A stretch of 64,000 bases of DNA from assembly GCF_900091585.1 (NCBI RefSeq), contig NZ_FMHT01000003.1:248001-312000 (forward strand), given 5' to 3'. The DNA comes from Micromonospora nigra. GTDB taxonomy: Bacteria > Actinomycetota > Actinomycetes > Mycobacteriales > Micromonosporaceae. The position numbers were made by a program, and so were the translations under genes. Positions 1 through 27,800 of the stretch are shown here, in pieces; position 1 is the stretch's first letter; every line of letters begins with the position of its first letter. A model generated the notes under the pieces. It saw only the letters and a list, made by a program, of their open reading frames with translations. It did not search any database and was not told where the DNA came from.

Positions 1-3000
1 ACGCCGGCGGTGTGCACGACGGTGCGTACCGGTGGACCGTCGGCCTGGATCCGGTCGAGCAGGGCGGCGAGGGCGGCCCGGTCGGCGGTGTCGCAGGCGG
101 CGACGGTGACCCGGGGGCCGAGGTCGCGCAGTTCGGCCGCGAGTTCGGCGGCGCCGGGGGCGTCCGGACCGCGCCGGCTGACCAGCACGATGTGCTCGGC
201 ACCGGCCGCGGCGAGCCAGCGGGCGGCACGGGCACCGAGGCCGCCGGTGCCGCCGGTGATCAGCGCGGTCCCGGTGGGCGTGAAGCGCCGCACCGGGGGG
301 CGGTCGCCGAGTTCCGCGCGGACCAGGCGTCGGACGAAGACGCCGGAGGCGCGGACGGCGAGCTGGTCCTCCCCGGCCGGCCCGGCGAGGATCGCGGCGA
401 GCCGGCCGGCGGTACGGCCGTCGGGCCGGGACGGCAGGTCGACCAGGCCGCCCCAGCGGTGGGGAGCCTCGACGCTGATCACCCGGCCGAGACCCCAGAT
501 CGCACCCTGCCCGGGGTGGGTCAGCGGGTCGTACGCGGCGACGCTGGCCGCCCCCCGGGTGACCAGCCACAACGGCGCGTCGAGTTCGGCGTCGCCGAGC
601 GCCTGGGCCAGGGCCAGGGTGGTGGCCAGGCCCGGCAAAGTGGCGTCCGCGTCGGCCGGTGGTTCCCAGGCGAGCAGGGACACCACCGCGGCGACGTCGG
701 CCCCGGCCATGCGGGCGGCGAGCCCGGCCCGGTCGGCGTCGGGTTCGACGGTCAGCGTCACGAGTTCGGCACCGGCGTCGGTCAGCGCGGCCCGGACGTC
801 CCGCACCGCCGGGTCGTCGTCGAGCCCGGCGGGCACCGCCAGCAGCCAGGTGCCGCCGAGGCGGGCGGCGGCCGGTTCGTCGGTCACCTGCCAGGCGGCC
901 CGGTACCGCCAGCTGTCGAGGAGGGAGTGGGACTGCCGCTGGCGTCGCCAGTCGGCGAGGGCGGGCAGCAGGGTGCGCAGCGACTCGACGGCCTCGGCGT
1001 CGTCGACGGCGAGGGTGTCGCGCAGGGCGTCCAGGTCGGCGCGTTCGACGGCGTCCCAGAACCGGTGGTCGAGCAGGCCGGTGCCGGTGGCCGGAGCGGC
1101 GGGCTCCTCCGTGGGCACCCAGTAGTGCTGTCGTTGGAACGGGTAGGTGGGCAGGTCCACCAGGCGGCCCGGCCCGCCGGCGAACGCCGGCCGCCAGTCG
1201 ACGGCCACTCCCCCGACGTACACCTCGGCGAGCGCGCGGTGGAACCGGCCGAGGCCGCCCTCACCGCGCCGGAGGCTGCCGGTGACCGTGACGGCGGCGT
1301 CGGTGACCGCCTCCGCGCTCTCCTGCACCGCCATCGTCAACACCGGATGCGCGCTGACCTCGACGATCGTGGCGTAACCGGCGGCGACCAGGGCCCGCAC
1401 CGCCTCGTCGAAACGGACCGTCTGCCGCAGGTTGCGGTACCAGTACTCCGCGTCGAGGCCGGCGGTGTCCAGCCAGTCCCCCACCACCGTCGACCAGAAC
1501 CGCACCCCACCGGAGCGCGGACGCAACCCGCCCAGCAGCTCCACGAGCTGGTCACGCAGCGGCTCGACATGCGGCGAGTGGGAGGCGTAGTCCACCGGCA
1601 CCCGCCGGACCCGGACCTCGCGGGCCTCGTAGTGCGCCACCATCTCGTCGAGGGCGGCGACGTCACCGGACACCACCACGGACGTGGGCCCGTTCACGGC
1701 GGCGAGGGCGATCCGCCCGTCCCATCGCGTGATGGTCTCCGTCGCCTCCTCGGCGGTCGTGGCCACCGAGACCATCCCGCCGTCCCCGGCCACCCCGGCG
1801 ACGACCCGACTGCGCAGCGCCACCACCGCCGCCGCGTCCTCGAGGGTCAACGCCCCCGCCACACACGCGGCGGCGATCTCACCCTGCGAGTGCCCGATCA
1901 CCGCCGACGGGCGCACACCGTAGGACTCCCACAGCGCCGCCAGTGACACCCCGACGGCGAACAGGGTCGGCTGCACCACGTCCACCCGGTCCAGCGACGC
2001 CGCGCCGGGCACGGCACGCACCACGTCGAGCAGCGACCAGTCCACGTACGGACGCAACGCCTCCGCACAGGCGGTCAGCTTCTCCGCGAACACCGGCGCG
2101 GTGTCCAGCAGTTCGGCGGCCATGCCCACCCACTGCGAACCCTGCCCCGGGAACACGAAGGCCACCTCACCGGGGGCTCCGGCGGTCCCCGTGACGACCT
2201 CCGACGTGGTCCGTTCCTCGGCCAGCGCGGTCAACCCGGCGGCCAACTCGTCCCGGTCGGCGGCGAACAGCACCGCCCGGTGCTCCAGCGGCGAGCGGGA
2301 GACCACCGAGGTCCAGGCGATGTCCGCCGGGTCCAGGTCGGCCCCGGCGGCGACGTGCCCCGACCAGAGCTCGGCCTGGCGGCGCACCGCGGTGCGGGTA
2401 CGGCCGGTGAGCAGCACGGGGGTGGGCGCGGGACGGTCCGGCCGCTCGGCGTCGGCGGCCGTCTGCTCGGGCTGTTCGAGGATGATGTGCGTGTTGGTGC
2501 CGCTCATCCCGAACGAGGAGACGGCGGCCCGGCGCGGCCGGTCGGCGGCCGGCCATGGCGTCGGCTCGGTGACCAGGGCGACCGCCCCGGCGGTCCAGTC
2601 GACGTGCGGGGTGGGCTCGTCGACGTGCAGGGTGGCGGGAACGACACCGTGCCGCATGGCCAGGACCATCTTGATGATCCCGGCGATGCCGGCGGCGGCC
2701 TGGGTGTGCCCGATGTTGGACTTGATCGAGCCGAGCAGCAGCGGAGCTGCCTCACCCCGGTCCTGCCCGTACGTGGCGAGCAGCGCCTGCGCCTCGATCG
2801 GGTCACCGAGGGTGGTGCCCGTACCGTGCGCCTCGACGACGTCGACCAGGTCGGGGGTGAGCTTCGCGCCGGCCAACGCCTGCCGGATGACGCGCTGCTG
2901 GGCGGGCCCGTTGGGGGCGGTGAGCCCGTTGCTGGCGCCGTCCTGGTTGACTGCCGAGCTGCGGATGATCCCGAGCACCGGGTGACCGTTGCGGCGGGCG

Positions 3001-3748
3001 TCGGAGAGCCGTTCGAGCAGCAGCACGCCGACACCCTCACCCCAGCCGGTGCCGTCGGCGGACGCGGCGAACGACTTGCACCGCCCGTCGGCGGCGAGGC
3101 CGCGCTGCCGGGAGAACTCGACGAACGGGCCGGGGGTGGCCAGGACGGTCGCCCCGCCTGCCAGGGCCAGGCCACACTCGCGCTGGCGCAGCGCCTGGCA
3201 GGCGAGGTGGACGGCGACGGACGACGACGAGCAGGCGGTGTCCACGGTGAGCGCGGGGCCTTCGAGCCCGAACGTGTACGCGATCCGGCCGGAGACGACA
3301 CTGGCGGCGGTGCCGGTGAGGACGTACCCCTCGACGCCGGGGGCGCGGTGCATGACGGCGGCGTAGTCCTGGCCCGAGGTGCCCATGAAGACGCCGGTGC
3401 GGCTGCCGCGCAGCGACAGGGGCGCGATGCCGGCCCGCTCGAACGCCTCCCAGGTGACCTCCAGCAGCAGTCGCTGCTGCGGGTCCATGGCCACGGCCTC
3501 GCGCGGCGAGATGCCGAACAGGGCCGCGTCGAACTGTCCGGCGTCGGGCAGGAACCCGCCGGAGGCGGTGTACGAGGTGCCGGGGTTGTCGGGGTCGGGG
3601 TGGTGCAGCCGGTCGAGGTCCCAGCCCCGGTCGGTGGGGAAGCCGCCGATGGCGTCACCGCCGGCCGAGACGAACTGCCACAGCTGCTCCGGTGAGCTGA
3701 TGCCGCCGGGGTAGCGGCAGCTCATGGCGACGATGGCGACCGGCTCGG
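1..3748 (-). other. PKS module W13: KS-AT(methylmalonyl)-KR, incomplete
   Basis: KS about 2475-3748 (Cys codon 3231-3233; HGTGT and KSNIGH histidine motifs intact). AT about 1265-2165 with PGQGSQW, GHSQGE (Ser codon 1887-1889) and YASH (1578-1589). The KR begins near 1075, with its cofactor motif near 245-280, and is cut by the window edge. The YASH signature is the established marker for methylmalonyl-CoA. The reduction outcome (probably a hydroxyl) is inferred because the catalytic Tyr lies outside the window. Confidence 0.85.
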
Positions 3749-3887
3749 ACTCCTCGGCGGTGACCTCGCGCAGCCGCTGACGGGCCTGGTGCAGTTCGGT
3801 GACGACACGCGTCAGGTACTCGCGGAGCCGTGCCTCGTCCGACCTGGTCGGTCCCGAACCCTCGTTCTCCACCGGCACGTTCGTCAT
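1..3887 (-). CDS. Type I modular polyketide synthase, first module (KS-AT-KR), 3' end outside window
   Basis: This cytoplasmic multienzyme extends a polyketide received from the gene 2 protein. Visible are an N-terminal class 1a-type coiled-coil docking helix (about residues 18-45), a KS (about 47-470, active-site Cys219 in DTACSSSS), an AT (about 575-875, nucleophile Ser667 in GHSQGE, YASH at 767-770, so methylmalonyl-CoA is predicted) and a KR structural subdomain followed by an intact TGGTGGLG nucleotide-binding motif. No DH lies between AT and KR. The frame runs off the window at HTAGV, just before the residues that would tell A-type from B-type KR. The ATG at 3887 is preferred, with GAGGAAG about 11 nt upstream. 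An in-frame GTG at 3914 is possible because the region is a partial direct duplication. The gene starts 44 bp after gene 2 stops, so it is probably cotranscribed. Confidence 0.95.
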   Translation of the reverse strand, partial: MTNVPVENEGSGPTRSDEARLREYLTRVVTELHQARQRLREVTAEESEPVAIVAMSCRYPGGISSPEQLWQFVSAGGDAIGGFPTDRGWDLDRLHHPDPDNPGTSYTASGGFLPDAGQFDAALFGISPREAVAMDPQQRLLLEVTWEAFERAGIAPLSLRGSRTGVFMGTSGQDYAAVMHRAPGVEGYVLTGTAASVVSGRIAYTFGLEGPALTVDTACSSSSVAVHLACQALRQRECGLALAGGATVLATPGPFVEFSRQRGLAADGRCKSFAASADGTGWGEGVGVLLLERLSDARRNGHPVLGIIRSSAVNQDGASNGLTAPNGPAQQRVIRQALAGAKLTPDLVDVVEAHGTGTTLGDPIEAQALLATYGQDRGEAAPLLLGSIKSNIGHTQAAAGIAGIIKMVLAMRHGVVPATLHVDEPTPHVDWTAGAVALVTEPTPWPAADRPRRAAVSSFGMSGTNTHIILEQPEQTAADAERPDRPAPTPVLLTGRTRTAVRRQAELWSGHVAAGADLDPADIAWTSVVSRSPLEHRAVLFAADRDELAAGLTALAEERTTSEVVTGTAGAPGEVAFVFPGQGSQWVGMAAELLDTAPVFAEKLTACAEALRPYVDWSLLDVVRAVPGAASLDRVDVVQPTLFAVGVSLAALWESYGVRPSAVIGHSQGEIAAACVAGALTLEDAAAVVALRSRVVAGVAGDGGMVSVATTAEEATETITRWDGRIALAAVNGPTSVVVSGDVAALDEMVAHYEAREVRVRRVPVDYASHSPHVEPLRDQLVELLGGLRPRSGGVRFWSTVVGDWLDTAGLDAEYWYRNLRQTVRFDEAVRALVAAGYATIVEVSAHPVLTMAVQESAEAVTDAAVTVTGSLRRGEGGLGRFHRALAEVYVGGVAVDWRPAFAGGPGRLVDLPTYPFQRQHYWVPTEEPAAPATGTGLLDHRFWDAVERADLDALRDTLAVDDAEAVESLRTLLPALADWRRQRQSHSLLDSWRYRAAWQVTDEPAAARLGGTWLLAVPAGLDDDPAVRDVRAALTDAGAELVTLTVEPDADRAGLAARMAGADVAAVVSLLAWEPPADADATLPGLATTLALAQALGDAELDAPLWLVTRGAASVAAYDPLTHPGQGAIWGLGRVISVEAPHRWGGLVDLPSRPDGRTAGRLAAILAGPAGEDQLAVRASGVFVRRLVRAELGDRPPVRRFTPTGTALITGGTGGLGARAARWLAAAGAEHIVLVSRRGPDAPGAAELAAELRDLGPRVTVAACDTADRAALAALLDRIQADGPPVRTVVHTAG

Positions 3888-3922
3888 GGTTGGTCCCACT
3901 TCCTCGTTCTCCACCGGTACGT
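3846..3922 (-). repeat. Imperfect 42-bp direct duplication at the start of gene 1
   Basis: The 27-base segments 3846-3872 and 3888-3914 match at 22 of 27 positions and stay similar for about 9 more bases. Read in the gene 1 frame they encode VENEEVGPT and VENEGSGPT, 14 codons apart. The upstream copy supplies the ribosome-binding region (GAGGAAG) of the ATG at 3887 and contains an alternative GTG start at 3914. Together with this repeat, the gene 2 to gene 1 gap (3888-3931) is fully accounted for; no terminator is visible in it. Confidence 0.7.
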
Positions 3923-3931
3923 GACGGTGCC

Positions 3932-18775
<14,844 letters not shown>

Positions 18776-18782
18776 CGAGCCA

Positions 18783-18786
18783 CTCC
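18783..18786 (-). promoter_or_regulatory. Ribosome-binding site of gene 2 in the 43-bp gene 3 to gene 2 gap
   Basis: GGAG on the minus strand sits 7 nt before ATG 18775 and supports that start. The 43-bp gap (18776-18818) holds nothing else I can recognise; no promoter or terminator is evident, which favours cotranscription with gene 3. Confidence 0.7.
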
Positions 18787-18818
18787 GTATCGTGGTCAGA
18801 GGTCCGGTGCATCGCCGG

Positions 18819-21800
18819 TCAGCCCGTTCCGAGCTCGTCGTCGAGAAGGCCGAACAGTTCCTCGGCGCTGGCGGTGCTGAGGTTCCCGTCGCCCGTCGCG
18901 GCGTCGCCGGCGTCGCCCTCGGTGTACGTCCACATCGACAGCAGCTCGCGCAGCCGGGCGGCGACGGCGGTGCGGTCGGTGTCGTCGGTGGCGACCGCGC
19001 GCATCACGGTCTCCAGCTTGTTCAGTTCGCCCAGCACGGACAGCGCGTTGGTGGTCCGTTCGGCCAGCAGCGCGCCGCGCAGGTGGGCGACCATCGCGCC
19101 GGTGGTCGGCCGGTCGTAGATCAGGGTGGACGGCAGGCGCAGCCCGGTGGCGGCGGCGAGCCGGTTGCGGAACTCCACCGCGGTCAGCGAGTCGAAGCCC
19201 AGCTCCACGAAGCCCTTCTCCTCGTCGATGTCGCGGATCGACGAGTAGCCGAGCACCGCCGCCGCGTGGGTGCGAACCAGGTCGGACAGCACCCGGTCGC
19301 GCTCCCCCTCGGCGGTGGCGGCGAGGGTGTCGCGCAGCGCGGTCGCCGCGTCGGCCGGCGCGACGGCCGACGCCGGGGCGGCCCCGGCCGCACGGACCAG
19401 GCCGTGCAGCAGCCGGGGAAGCGCCGGGCCGAGCCGGCCGAGCAGCCCGTGGTCCAGGTTCACCGGTACGACCACCGCGTCCCCGAACCGCAGCGCCTCG
19501 CTGAACAGCTCCATGCCCTCGTCGGCGTCGAGCGGGTGGAAGCCGGCGCGGCTCATCCGCTGCTCGTCGACGTGCCCCTGTGGCCCGCCGGGCTCGTCGG
19601 GGTTGGCCCACGGCCCCCACGCCATCGAGGTGACGGCCAGTCCGCTCGACCGACGGTGGTGGGCGAGCGCGTCGAGGAAGGCGTTCGCGGCGGCGTGGTT
19701 GGCCTGGCCGGGGCCGCCGAACAGCCCGGACGCGGAGGAGAACAGCACGAACGCGGCGAGGCCCAGCTTCTCGGTCAGCTCGTGCAGGTGCCAGGCGGCG
19801 TCCACCTTCGGCCCGAGGACGGTGTCGAACCGGGCCGGGGTGAGCGCCGGCAGCACCCCGTCGTCGAGGATGCCGGCGGCGTGCACGACGCCGACCAGCG
19901 GCCGGTCGGCGGGGATCTCGTCGAGCAGCACGGCGAGGGCGTCCCGGTCGGTGACGTCGGCGGCGACGACCTGGGCGGCGGCGCCGAGCGCGGTCAGCTC
20001 GGAGACGAGGTCCGCCGCGCCGGGCGCGTCGGCGCCGCTGCGGCTGACCAGCAGCAGGCGGGGCACCCCGTGCCGGGTGACCAGATGGCGGGCGACCAGC
20101 CGGCCGAGCACGCCGAAGGCCCCGGTGACCAGGACGGTGCCGGCGGACAGGTCGGGTGCCGGCCGGTCCTGCGGCGGTGGTCCGACCCGCACCAGCCGGG
20201 GCGCCCGTAGCTGCCCGGCCCGCACGGCGAGCTGCGGTTCCCCGGTGGCCAGGGCGGCCGGCAGCGCGACCACCGAACGGGGGTCGTCGTCGAGGTCGAG
20301 CAGCACGAACCGGCCGGGGTTCTCCGACTGGGCGGAACGGACGAGGCCCCACGCCGTGGCGGCGGGCAGGTCGGCGGGCCGCTCGTCGTCGACGCTGACC
20401 GCGCCCCGGGTGACGACGACGAGCCGGGAGTCCGCCAGTGGTTCCCGACGGAGCCAGTCCTGCGCCAACGCCAGCGTCTCGTGGGTGACCAGGTGCGCGG
20501 ACCGCGCGGGGCTCGGCTCGTCGGCGCGTCCCCCCACGAGGACGGCGACCACCGCGTCGGGGACGGCCGCCCCGGCGGTCACGGCTGCCTCGAGTTCGGC
20601 CAGGTCGCGGTACGCCTCGATGCCCGGCCAGCCCTCGGCGTCGCCGAGCACGGCGATGTGGGCGGGTCGGTCCGTCCCCGGTTCGGGGGCGACCCAGTCG
20701 AGCCGGTGCAGCGACCGGTTGGCCGTGCGACGGGCCGCGTTGAGCTGGTCGGAGCTGATCGGCCGCAGCACGAGGGCGTCGAGGGAGGCGACGGGCGTGC
20801 CGCCGGTGTCGGTGACGGTCGCCGCCACCGACCCCTCGGTCGCGGTGAGCCGCACCCGCAGTTCGCGGGCCCGGGTGGGCTGGACGTCCAGCCCGGTCCA
20901 GGAGAACGGCAGCCCGGGCTGCGCCGCACCGGGCCGGGTCGGGGCATCCGCGGCGCGGTCGAGGGCGCTGGCGCCGATGGCGTGCAGGGCAGCGTCGAGC
21001 AGCGCCGGGTGCACCGAGAACGGGACGGTGTCGGTGGCGGCGGAGTCGTCGAACGCCACCTCGGCCAGGATGTCGTCGCCGTGTCGCCAGGCGGCGCGCA
21101 GCGCCCGGAAGACGGGGCCGTAGTGGTAGCCCTGGTCGGCGAGGTGCGAGTAGAGCGTGTCCAGCGGGATCGGTTCGGCGTCGGCGGGCGGCCAGGCGCC
21201 GGTCGGGGCCACGGTCACCGCCCGGGTGGGGGCGAGCAGGCCGGTGGCGTGCCGCTGCCACTGTCGGGCCGTCGCCGGCCGGTCGGCTCCGTCGTCGACA
21301 CACGAGTGGACGGTCACCTGCCGGCAACCGTCGCCGTCGGCCGGACCGACGCGGACCCGCAGGTCGACGCCGCCGGCCTGCGGGACGACGAGCGGCGCCT
21401 CCAGCACCAGTTCCGCCACGTGGGCGGTGTCCACCGTCCGACCGCTCCAGGACGCCAACTCGACCAGGGCGGTGCCGGGCAGCAGCACGGTGCCGAGCAC
21501 GGCGTGGTCGGCCAGCCACGGGTGGCTGCCGAGCGAGATCCGCCCGGTGAGCAGCAGGCCGTCGTCGCCGGGCAGGTCGGCCACGGCGCTGAGCAACGGG
21601 TGGTCCACGGCGTCGAGACCCACGGACGGCAGTCCGGCCCGACCGGTTCCGCCCCGGGCGAGCCAGTACCGGTCCCGCGCGAACGGGTAGGTGGGCAGGT
21701 CGACCGTCGGCGTCGGGGTGAGGACCGTCGTCCAGTCGACGGGCAGACCGATCGCGTGGGCGGTGGCCAGGCTGGTCAGCAGTCGTTGCGGGTCGTCGTC

Positions 21801-24800
21801 GCCCCGGCGCAGGGTGCCCAACGCGTGACCGGACGCCCCGGCGTCGTCCAGGATCGCCGTGATCGGCATCGTCAGCACCGGATGCGCCGACACCTCCACG
21901 AAGCTCGTGTGTCCGGCCTCGATCGCCACCCGCACCGCCGCGTCGAACCGCACCGGGTTCCGCAGGTTCTCGTACCAGTAGGTGCCGTCCAGCACCGACG
22001 GATCAGCCCACTCACCCGTCAACGTCGACACCATCGGCGTGTGCCCGACCTGCGGGGCGAGGCCCGCCAGATCCGCCAGCATCCGCTCCCGGATCTGCTC
22101 CACCGCCGGCGAGTGCGACGCGTAGTTGAACCGGATCGGCCGCGCCCGCACCCCCTGCGCCCGGCAGGTGTCGACCAACTCCGCCACCTGCCGCGGCGGA
22201 CCCGACACCACGACCATGCCCGGCCCGTTCACCACCCCGACCACCACGTCGGGGAAGTCCACCAACCGGGCCGCGACCTCCTCGGCGGGCAGGTCCACCG
22301 CCGCCATCGCCCCCGTACCCGCGAGCCCCGCCAACGCCCGAGCCCGCAGAATCACCGCCCGCGCCGCGTCCTCCAGCGACAGCACACCGGCCACACACGC
22401 CGCCGCGATCTCACCCTGCGAATGGCCGATCAGAAGCCGTGGCACCACTCCAGCCGAACGCCACACCTGCGCCAGAGCGACACCGACCGCGAACAGAACC
22501 GGCTGCAACACCTCCACCCGGTCCAGCCACGACTCGTCGTCGCCGGTCAGCACCGAGACGATGTCCACGTCCAGGTACGCCGCGAACGCCCGCTGACACT
22601 CCGCCAGCCGCGCGTCGAACACCGGGCACCGACCCACCAGACCAGCGGCCATCCGCACCGACTGACCACCCTGCCCCGGGAACACGAACACCACCCCGGG
22701 CCCCGCGTCACCGGCCACACCCGACACCACGTTCGTCGCCGACGCTCCGGTCGCCAGCGCGTCCAGCCCGGACAGCAGGTCGTCCGTGCCCGTCCCGACC
22801 ACCGCGGCGCGGTGTTCCAGCGCGGCCCGGGTGGTGGCGAGGGACCAGGCCACGGCCGCCGGGGCGAGCCCGTCGTTCTCGCGGACGCGTCGGGCGAGCC
22901 GTTGCGCCTGGTCGCGCAGCGCCGGGGCGGACCGGGCGGACAGCGGCCAGATCAGCGGCTCCGCCCCGACCAGCCCGGTCCCGGACCCGTCGGTGGCGGG
23001 TACGTCGGGCTCCGCCTCGTCCGCCGGCTGCTCGACGATGACGTGGGCGTTGGTGCCGGAGATGCCGAACGACGACACCGCCGCCCGACGCGGCCGGTCC
23101 ACCGCCGGCCACGGGCACGCCTCGGTCACCAACTCCACCGCACCGGCCGACCAGTCGATGTGCGGCGACGGCTCGTCCACGTGCAGCGTCGCCGGCACGA
23201 GACCGTGCCGCATCGCCTGCACCATCTTGATCACGCCCGCCACGCCGGCCGCGGCCTGCGTGTGCCCGATGTTCGACTTGATCGACCCCAATAGCAGCGG
23301 TACGTCCCGGCCCTGCCCGTACGTGGCCAGCAGCGCCTGCGCCTCGATCGGATCCCCGAGTGTGGTGCCGGTCCCGTGCGCCTCGACCACGTCCACGTCG
23401 GACGTGGACAGTCGAGCACTGGCGAGGGCCTGCCGGATCACCCGTTGCTGCGACGGGCCGTTCGGCGCGGTCAACCCGTTCGACGCGCCGTCGGAGTTCA
23501 CCGCGCTGCCCCGCACCACCGCCAACACCACCCGACCGTTACGCCGCGCGTCGGACAGCCGCTCCACGAGCAGCATGCCCACGCCCTCGGACCAGCCGGT
23601 GCCGTCGGCTGCGGCGGCGAACGACTTGCACCGCCCGTCGGTGGACAGGCCGCCCTGCCGGGAGAACTCGGCGAAGGTGTCCGGGGTGGCCATCACCGCG
23701 ACGCCGCCGGCGAGGGCGAGGTCGCACTCGCCCCGGCGCAGCGCCTCGCCGGCCAGGTGCAACGCCACCAGTGACGACGAGCAGGCGGTGTCGACGGTGA
23801 CGGCGGGCCCTTCCAGCCCGAGGGTGTACGACACCCGGCCGGAGATGATGCTGTGCGCCCCACCGGTCATCAGGTAGCCCTCGGTGCCCTCCGGCACCTC
23901 GGTCAACCCGGTGCCGTAACCGGAGGTGGACGCACCGACGTACACCCCGGTGCGGGTGCCCATGAGGCCGGTGGGGTCGAGTCCGGCCCGCTCCAGGACC
24001 TCCCAGGACGCCTCCAGGGTGAGTCGCTGCTGGGGGTCCATGGCCAGGGCTTCGCGCGGCGAGATGCCGAAGAACGCCGGGTCGAACCCGGTCGCGTCGT
24101 AGAGGAATCCGCCGGCCGGGGTGTAGCCACCGTCGGGGGCGGGCACGGCCCAGCCCCGGTCGGTGGGGAACGGACCGATGGCATCGACGCCCTCGGTGAC
24201 CAGCCGCCACAGTTCCTCGGGGCTGCCGGAGCCGCCGGGGTAACGGCAGGCCATGCCGACGATCGCGATCGGTTCGTCGGTGCCGACGGCGACCGTGGGC
24301 GCGGCAGGCAGGACGGCGTCCGCGCCGAACGCCGTCTCCCGCAGGTGCCGCGCCAGGGCGGCCGGGGTGGGGTGGTCGAAGACCAGGGTGGACGGCAGTC
24401 GCAGCCCGGTGACCTCGTTCAGCTTGGTGCGGAAGTCCACGGCGGTGAGCGAGTCGAAGCCGAGTTCCTTGAACGGCCGACCGCGCAGGTCGTCCGGGGT
24501 GGCGTGGCCGAGCACCCGGGCGGTCTGCGCGTTGACGATCCGGAGCAGTTCCCGCTCCTGCTCGGCCTCGGACAGGTCGACCAGGGCGCGCAGCGCCTCG
24601 GTCGTGCCGGCCGGCGCGGCGGCGGATTCCGCCTCGGCCTCCGCGAGCGCCCGCACCTGCGGCAGCTCGGACAGCAGCGGGCTGGGCCGGGTGAGGGTGA
24701 ACGCCGGGTGGAAGCGGCTCCAGTCGACGTCGGCGACGGTGACGGCGGGGGTGGGCCGGTGCATCGCCCGGTCCAGGGCGACCAGGGCCCGCTGCGGGTC

Positions 24801-27800
24801 GATGGTGGGCAGGCCCATCCGGTGCAGTTGCTCGGTGGCGGTGTTCTTGGCAGCCATGCCGTCGGTGCCGCCCCACGCCGTCCAGGCGACGGCGGTGGCG
24901 GCGAGCCCCCGTTCACGGCGGTTCACCGCGAGCGCGTCGAGCAGCGAATTACCGGCGCCGTACGCGCACTGACCGGCGCTGCCCCACGTCCCGGAGACCG
25001 ACGAGAAGAGCAGGAACGCGGCGAGCGGCCGGTCGGCCAGGCACTCGTCGAGGTGCAGTGCGCCGAGCACCTTCCCGGCGACGACGTGGGAGAACTCGTC
25101 GAGGGTGGTGCCGGTGAGCGGGGTGAGCTGGTCGGTGCCGGCGGCGTGCACCACCACGGTCAGGTCGGGCAGCGAGTCCAGCAGCGCCGCGACGGCCTGC
25201 CGGTCCGTCATGTCGCAGGCGGCAGCGGTCACCCGTCCGTCGCCGTAGTCGTCAAGGAGGCCGGCCAGTCCGGGGGTGGCGGCGCCGCGGCGACCGACGA
25301 GGACGACCCGACGCGCACCTCGGTCGAGCAGCCAGCGGGTCACGTGGTTGCCGAGCGCACCCGTACCGCCGGTGACCAGGACGGTGCCGTCGGCCCACCA
25401 GTCCGTGGCCGGTCGGTGCGGGGCGGCGGCGGGGGTGAGGCGACGACCCCAGACGCCGCCGGAACGGATCGCGACCTGGTCCTCGCCGCTGCCGCCGGTG
25501 AGGACGGCGGCGAGCTGGCGCAGGACGGCGGCGTCGACGGTGACCGGCAGGTCGACCAGGCCACCCCACCGGTGTGGCTGTTCGACGGCGGCGGCCCGGC
25601 CGAGGCCCCAGACCAGGTTCTGTAGCGGGTTTTCCAGCCGGTCGGCGGGTCCGGCCTTGACCGCCCCGCTGGTCACGCACCAGACGGGCGCGTCGAGGTC
25701 GAGATCGGTGAGGGCCTGCACGAGCAGGAGGGTGGTGGCGGCGGCGACGGTCGTGCCGGGGTGGGCGGGCAGCAGCCGGTCCTGCCCCGCGACGAGGTGC
25801 AGCACCCCGCCGACCGGCTGGTCGGCGACGGCCGTCCGCAGCCGGTCGGCGAGCGCCACCCGGTCCAGGTCGTCGGCGTCGACCCGCAGCACCGTCGGTT
25901 CGTCGCCGCCGGCCCGGAACAGGCCGACCAGGTCGTTCTCCCACGTCGGGGCGGCGTCCGCCGGCAGCACCAGCAGCCAGCGGCCCACCGGGCGGTCCGC
26001 CCCGGCGACCGGCACCGGCTGCCACGCCACCTGGTACGTCCAGGCGTCCGCCACCGAGCTGTCGTGCCGGTTGCGCCGCCAGGCGGCGAGGACGGGCAGC
26101 GCGGGCAGCAGGGTCCGCACCGGATCGTCGTCGCCGGCCGGGTCGCCGCCGAACTGGTCGCGCAGCGCGTCGACGTCGGCCTGCTCGACGGCCGACCAGA
26201 ACGCCGCGTCCTCGGTGACGACCTCGCCGACCGGGGCGGCCGGGGGCGGTTCGGGCCAGAACCGCTCAGCGCGGAACGCGTACCGGGGCAGCGGGACGCG
26301 TCGCGGGTCGACGCCGGTGAAGAGGTGCCGCCAGCCGACCGACACCCCGGCGACGTGCAGTTCGGCGAGTGCGGTGAGCAGGGCGGCCGGTTCGGGGCGG
26401 TCCCGGCGCAGCAGCGCCACGGCGGCCGTCGGATCGTCGTCGGCGCCGAGGACGTCCCGGGTCAGCGCGGTGAGCACGCCGCTCGGCCCGACCTCCAGGA
26501 AGGTGCCGACGCCGAGGGTGCGCAGCCGTTCGACGCCGTCGGCGAAGCGGACGGCCTCGCGGACGTGCCGCACCCAGTACTGCGGGGTACGGATCTCGTC
26601 GGCGTCGGCGAGCCCGCCGGTCAGGTTGGAGACGATGGGCAGGGTGGGAGCGCCCAGCTCCAGCCGGCCCACCACGGCGGCGAAGTCGGCGAGCATGGGT
26701 TCCATGAGCGGGCTGTGGAAGGCGTGGCTGACCCGCAGCCGCCGGGTGCGCAGCTGCCGGTCGGTGAAGACCCGCTCCACCTCGGCGACGGCGTCGGCCG
26801 CGCCGGAGACCACCACGGCGGCGGGACCGTTGACGGCGGCCACCCCGACGGGGCCGTCGATGCCGGCGAGGACGGCGTCGACCTCGTCCCTCCCGGCGGC
26901 GACGGAGAGCATGGCCCCGCCGGTGGGCAGTTGCTGCATGAGCCGGCCCCGGGCGGCCACCAGCTCGGCGGCGTCGGGCAGGGACAGCACTCCGGCGACG
27001 TGGGCGGCGACCACCTCGCCGATGGAGTGACCCATCAGCACGTCGGGGGTGACCTGCCAGGCTTCCAGCAGCCGGTACAGCGCCACCTCGACGGCGAAGA
27101 GCCCGGCCTGGGTGTAGAGGGTCTGGTCGAGCAGGTCGGCGGCGTCGGTGCCCGGTTCGGCGGCGAGCACCGGTCCGAGCGGGCGCGGCAGGTGTGGATC
27201 GAGCGCGGCGCAGACCTCGGCGAGCGCGCGGGCGAACACGGGGAACGTCGCGGCGAGTTCCCGGCCCATGGCGGGGCGTTGGGCGCCCTGACCGGAGAAG
27301 AGGAACGCGAGCTGCCCGACCCGGGGGCCGGCACCCACGACGGTGCCGGCACCGGCCTCTCCGTCGGCGAGGGCACGCAGGTCACGCAGCAGACCGGCGC
27401 GGTCGGTGGCGAAGACGACGGCCCGGTGTTCCAGGGCGGCCCGGGTGGTGACCGAGGACCAGCCGATGTCGACCGGCCCGGCGTCGGCGACGACGGGATC
27501 GGCGTCGAGCCAGTCGGCCCAGCGGCCGGCCTGGGCGGCGAGTCCGACGTGGTCGCGGGCGGAGATCAGCACGGGTACGAGCCCGGCGGTCGTCACCGGG
27601 GCCGGACCGGTCGCCACCGTCGGTTCTCCCGCACCGCCTGCCGCGGCGGTCCCGGCGTCCTCGGTCGCGGTCCCGGCGGACCCGGTGACGGTGGTGGCAT
27701 CGCCGGTGGCGGCAGCCGGGGCCCCCGCCGGGGGTTCCTCGATGATCACGTGGGCGTTGGTGCCGCTCATCCCGAACGAGGAGACACCCGCGCGGCGGGG

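Noticed and set aside
12..1946. Open frame of 644 codons on the + strand opposite gene 1
   Set aside because: Low-complexity translation opposite a clear KR and AT coding region with intact catalytic motifs.
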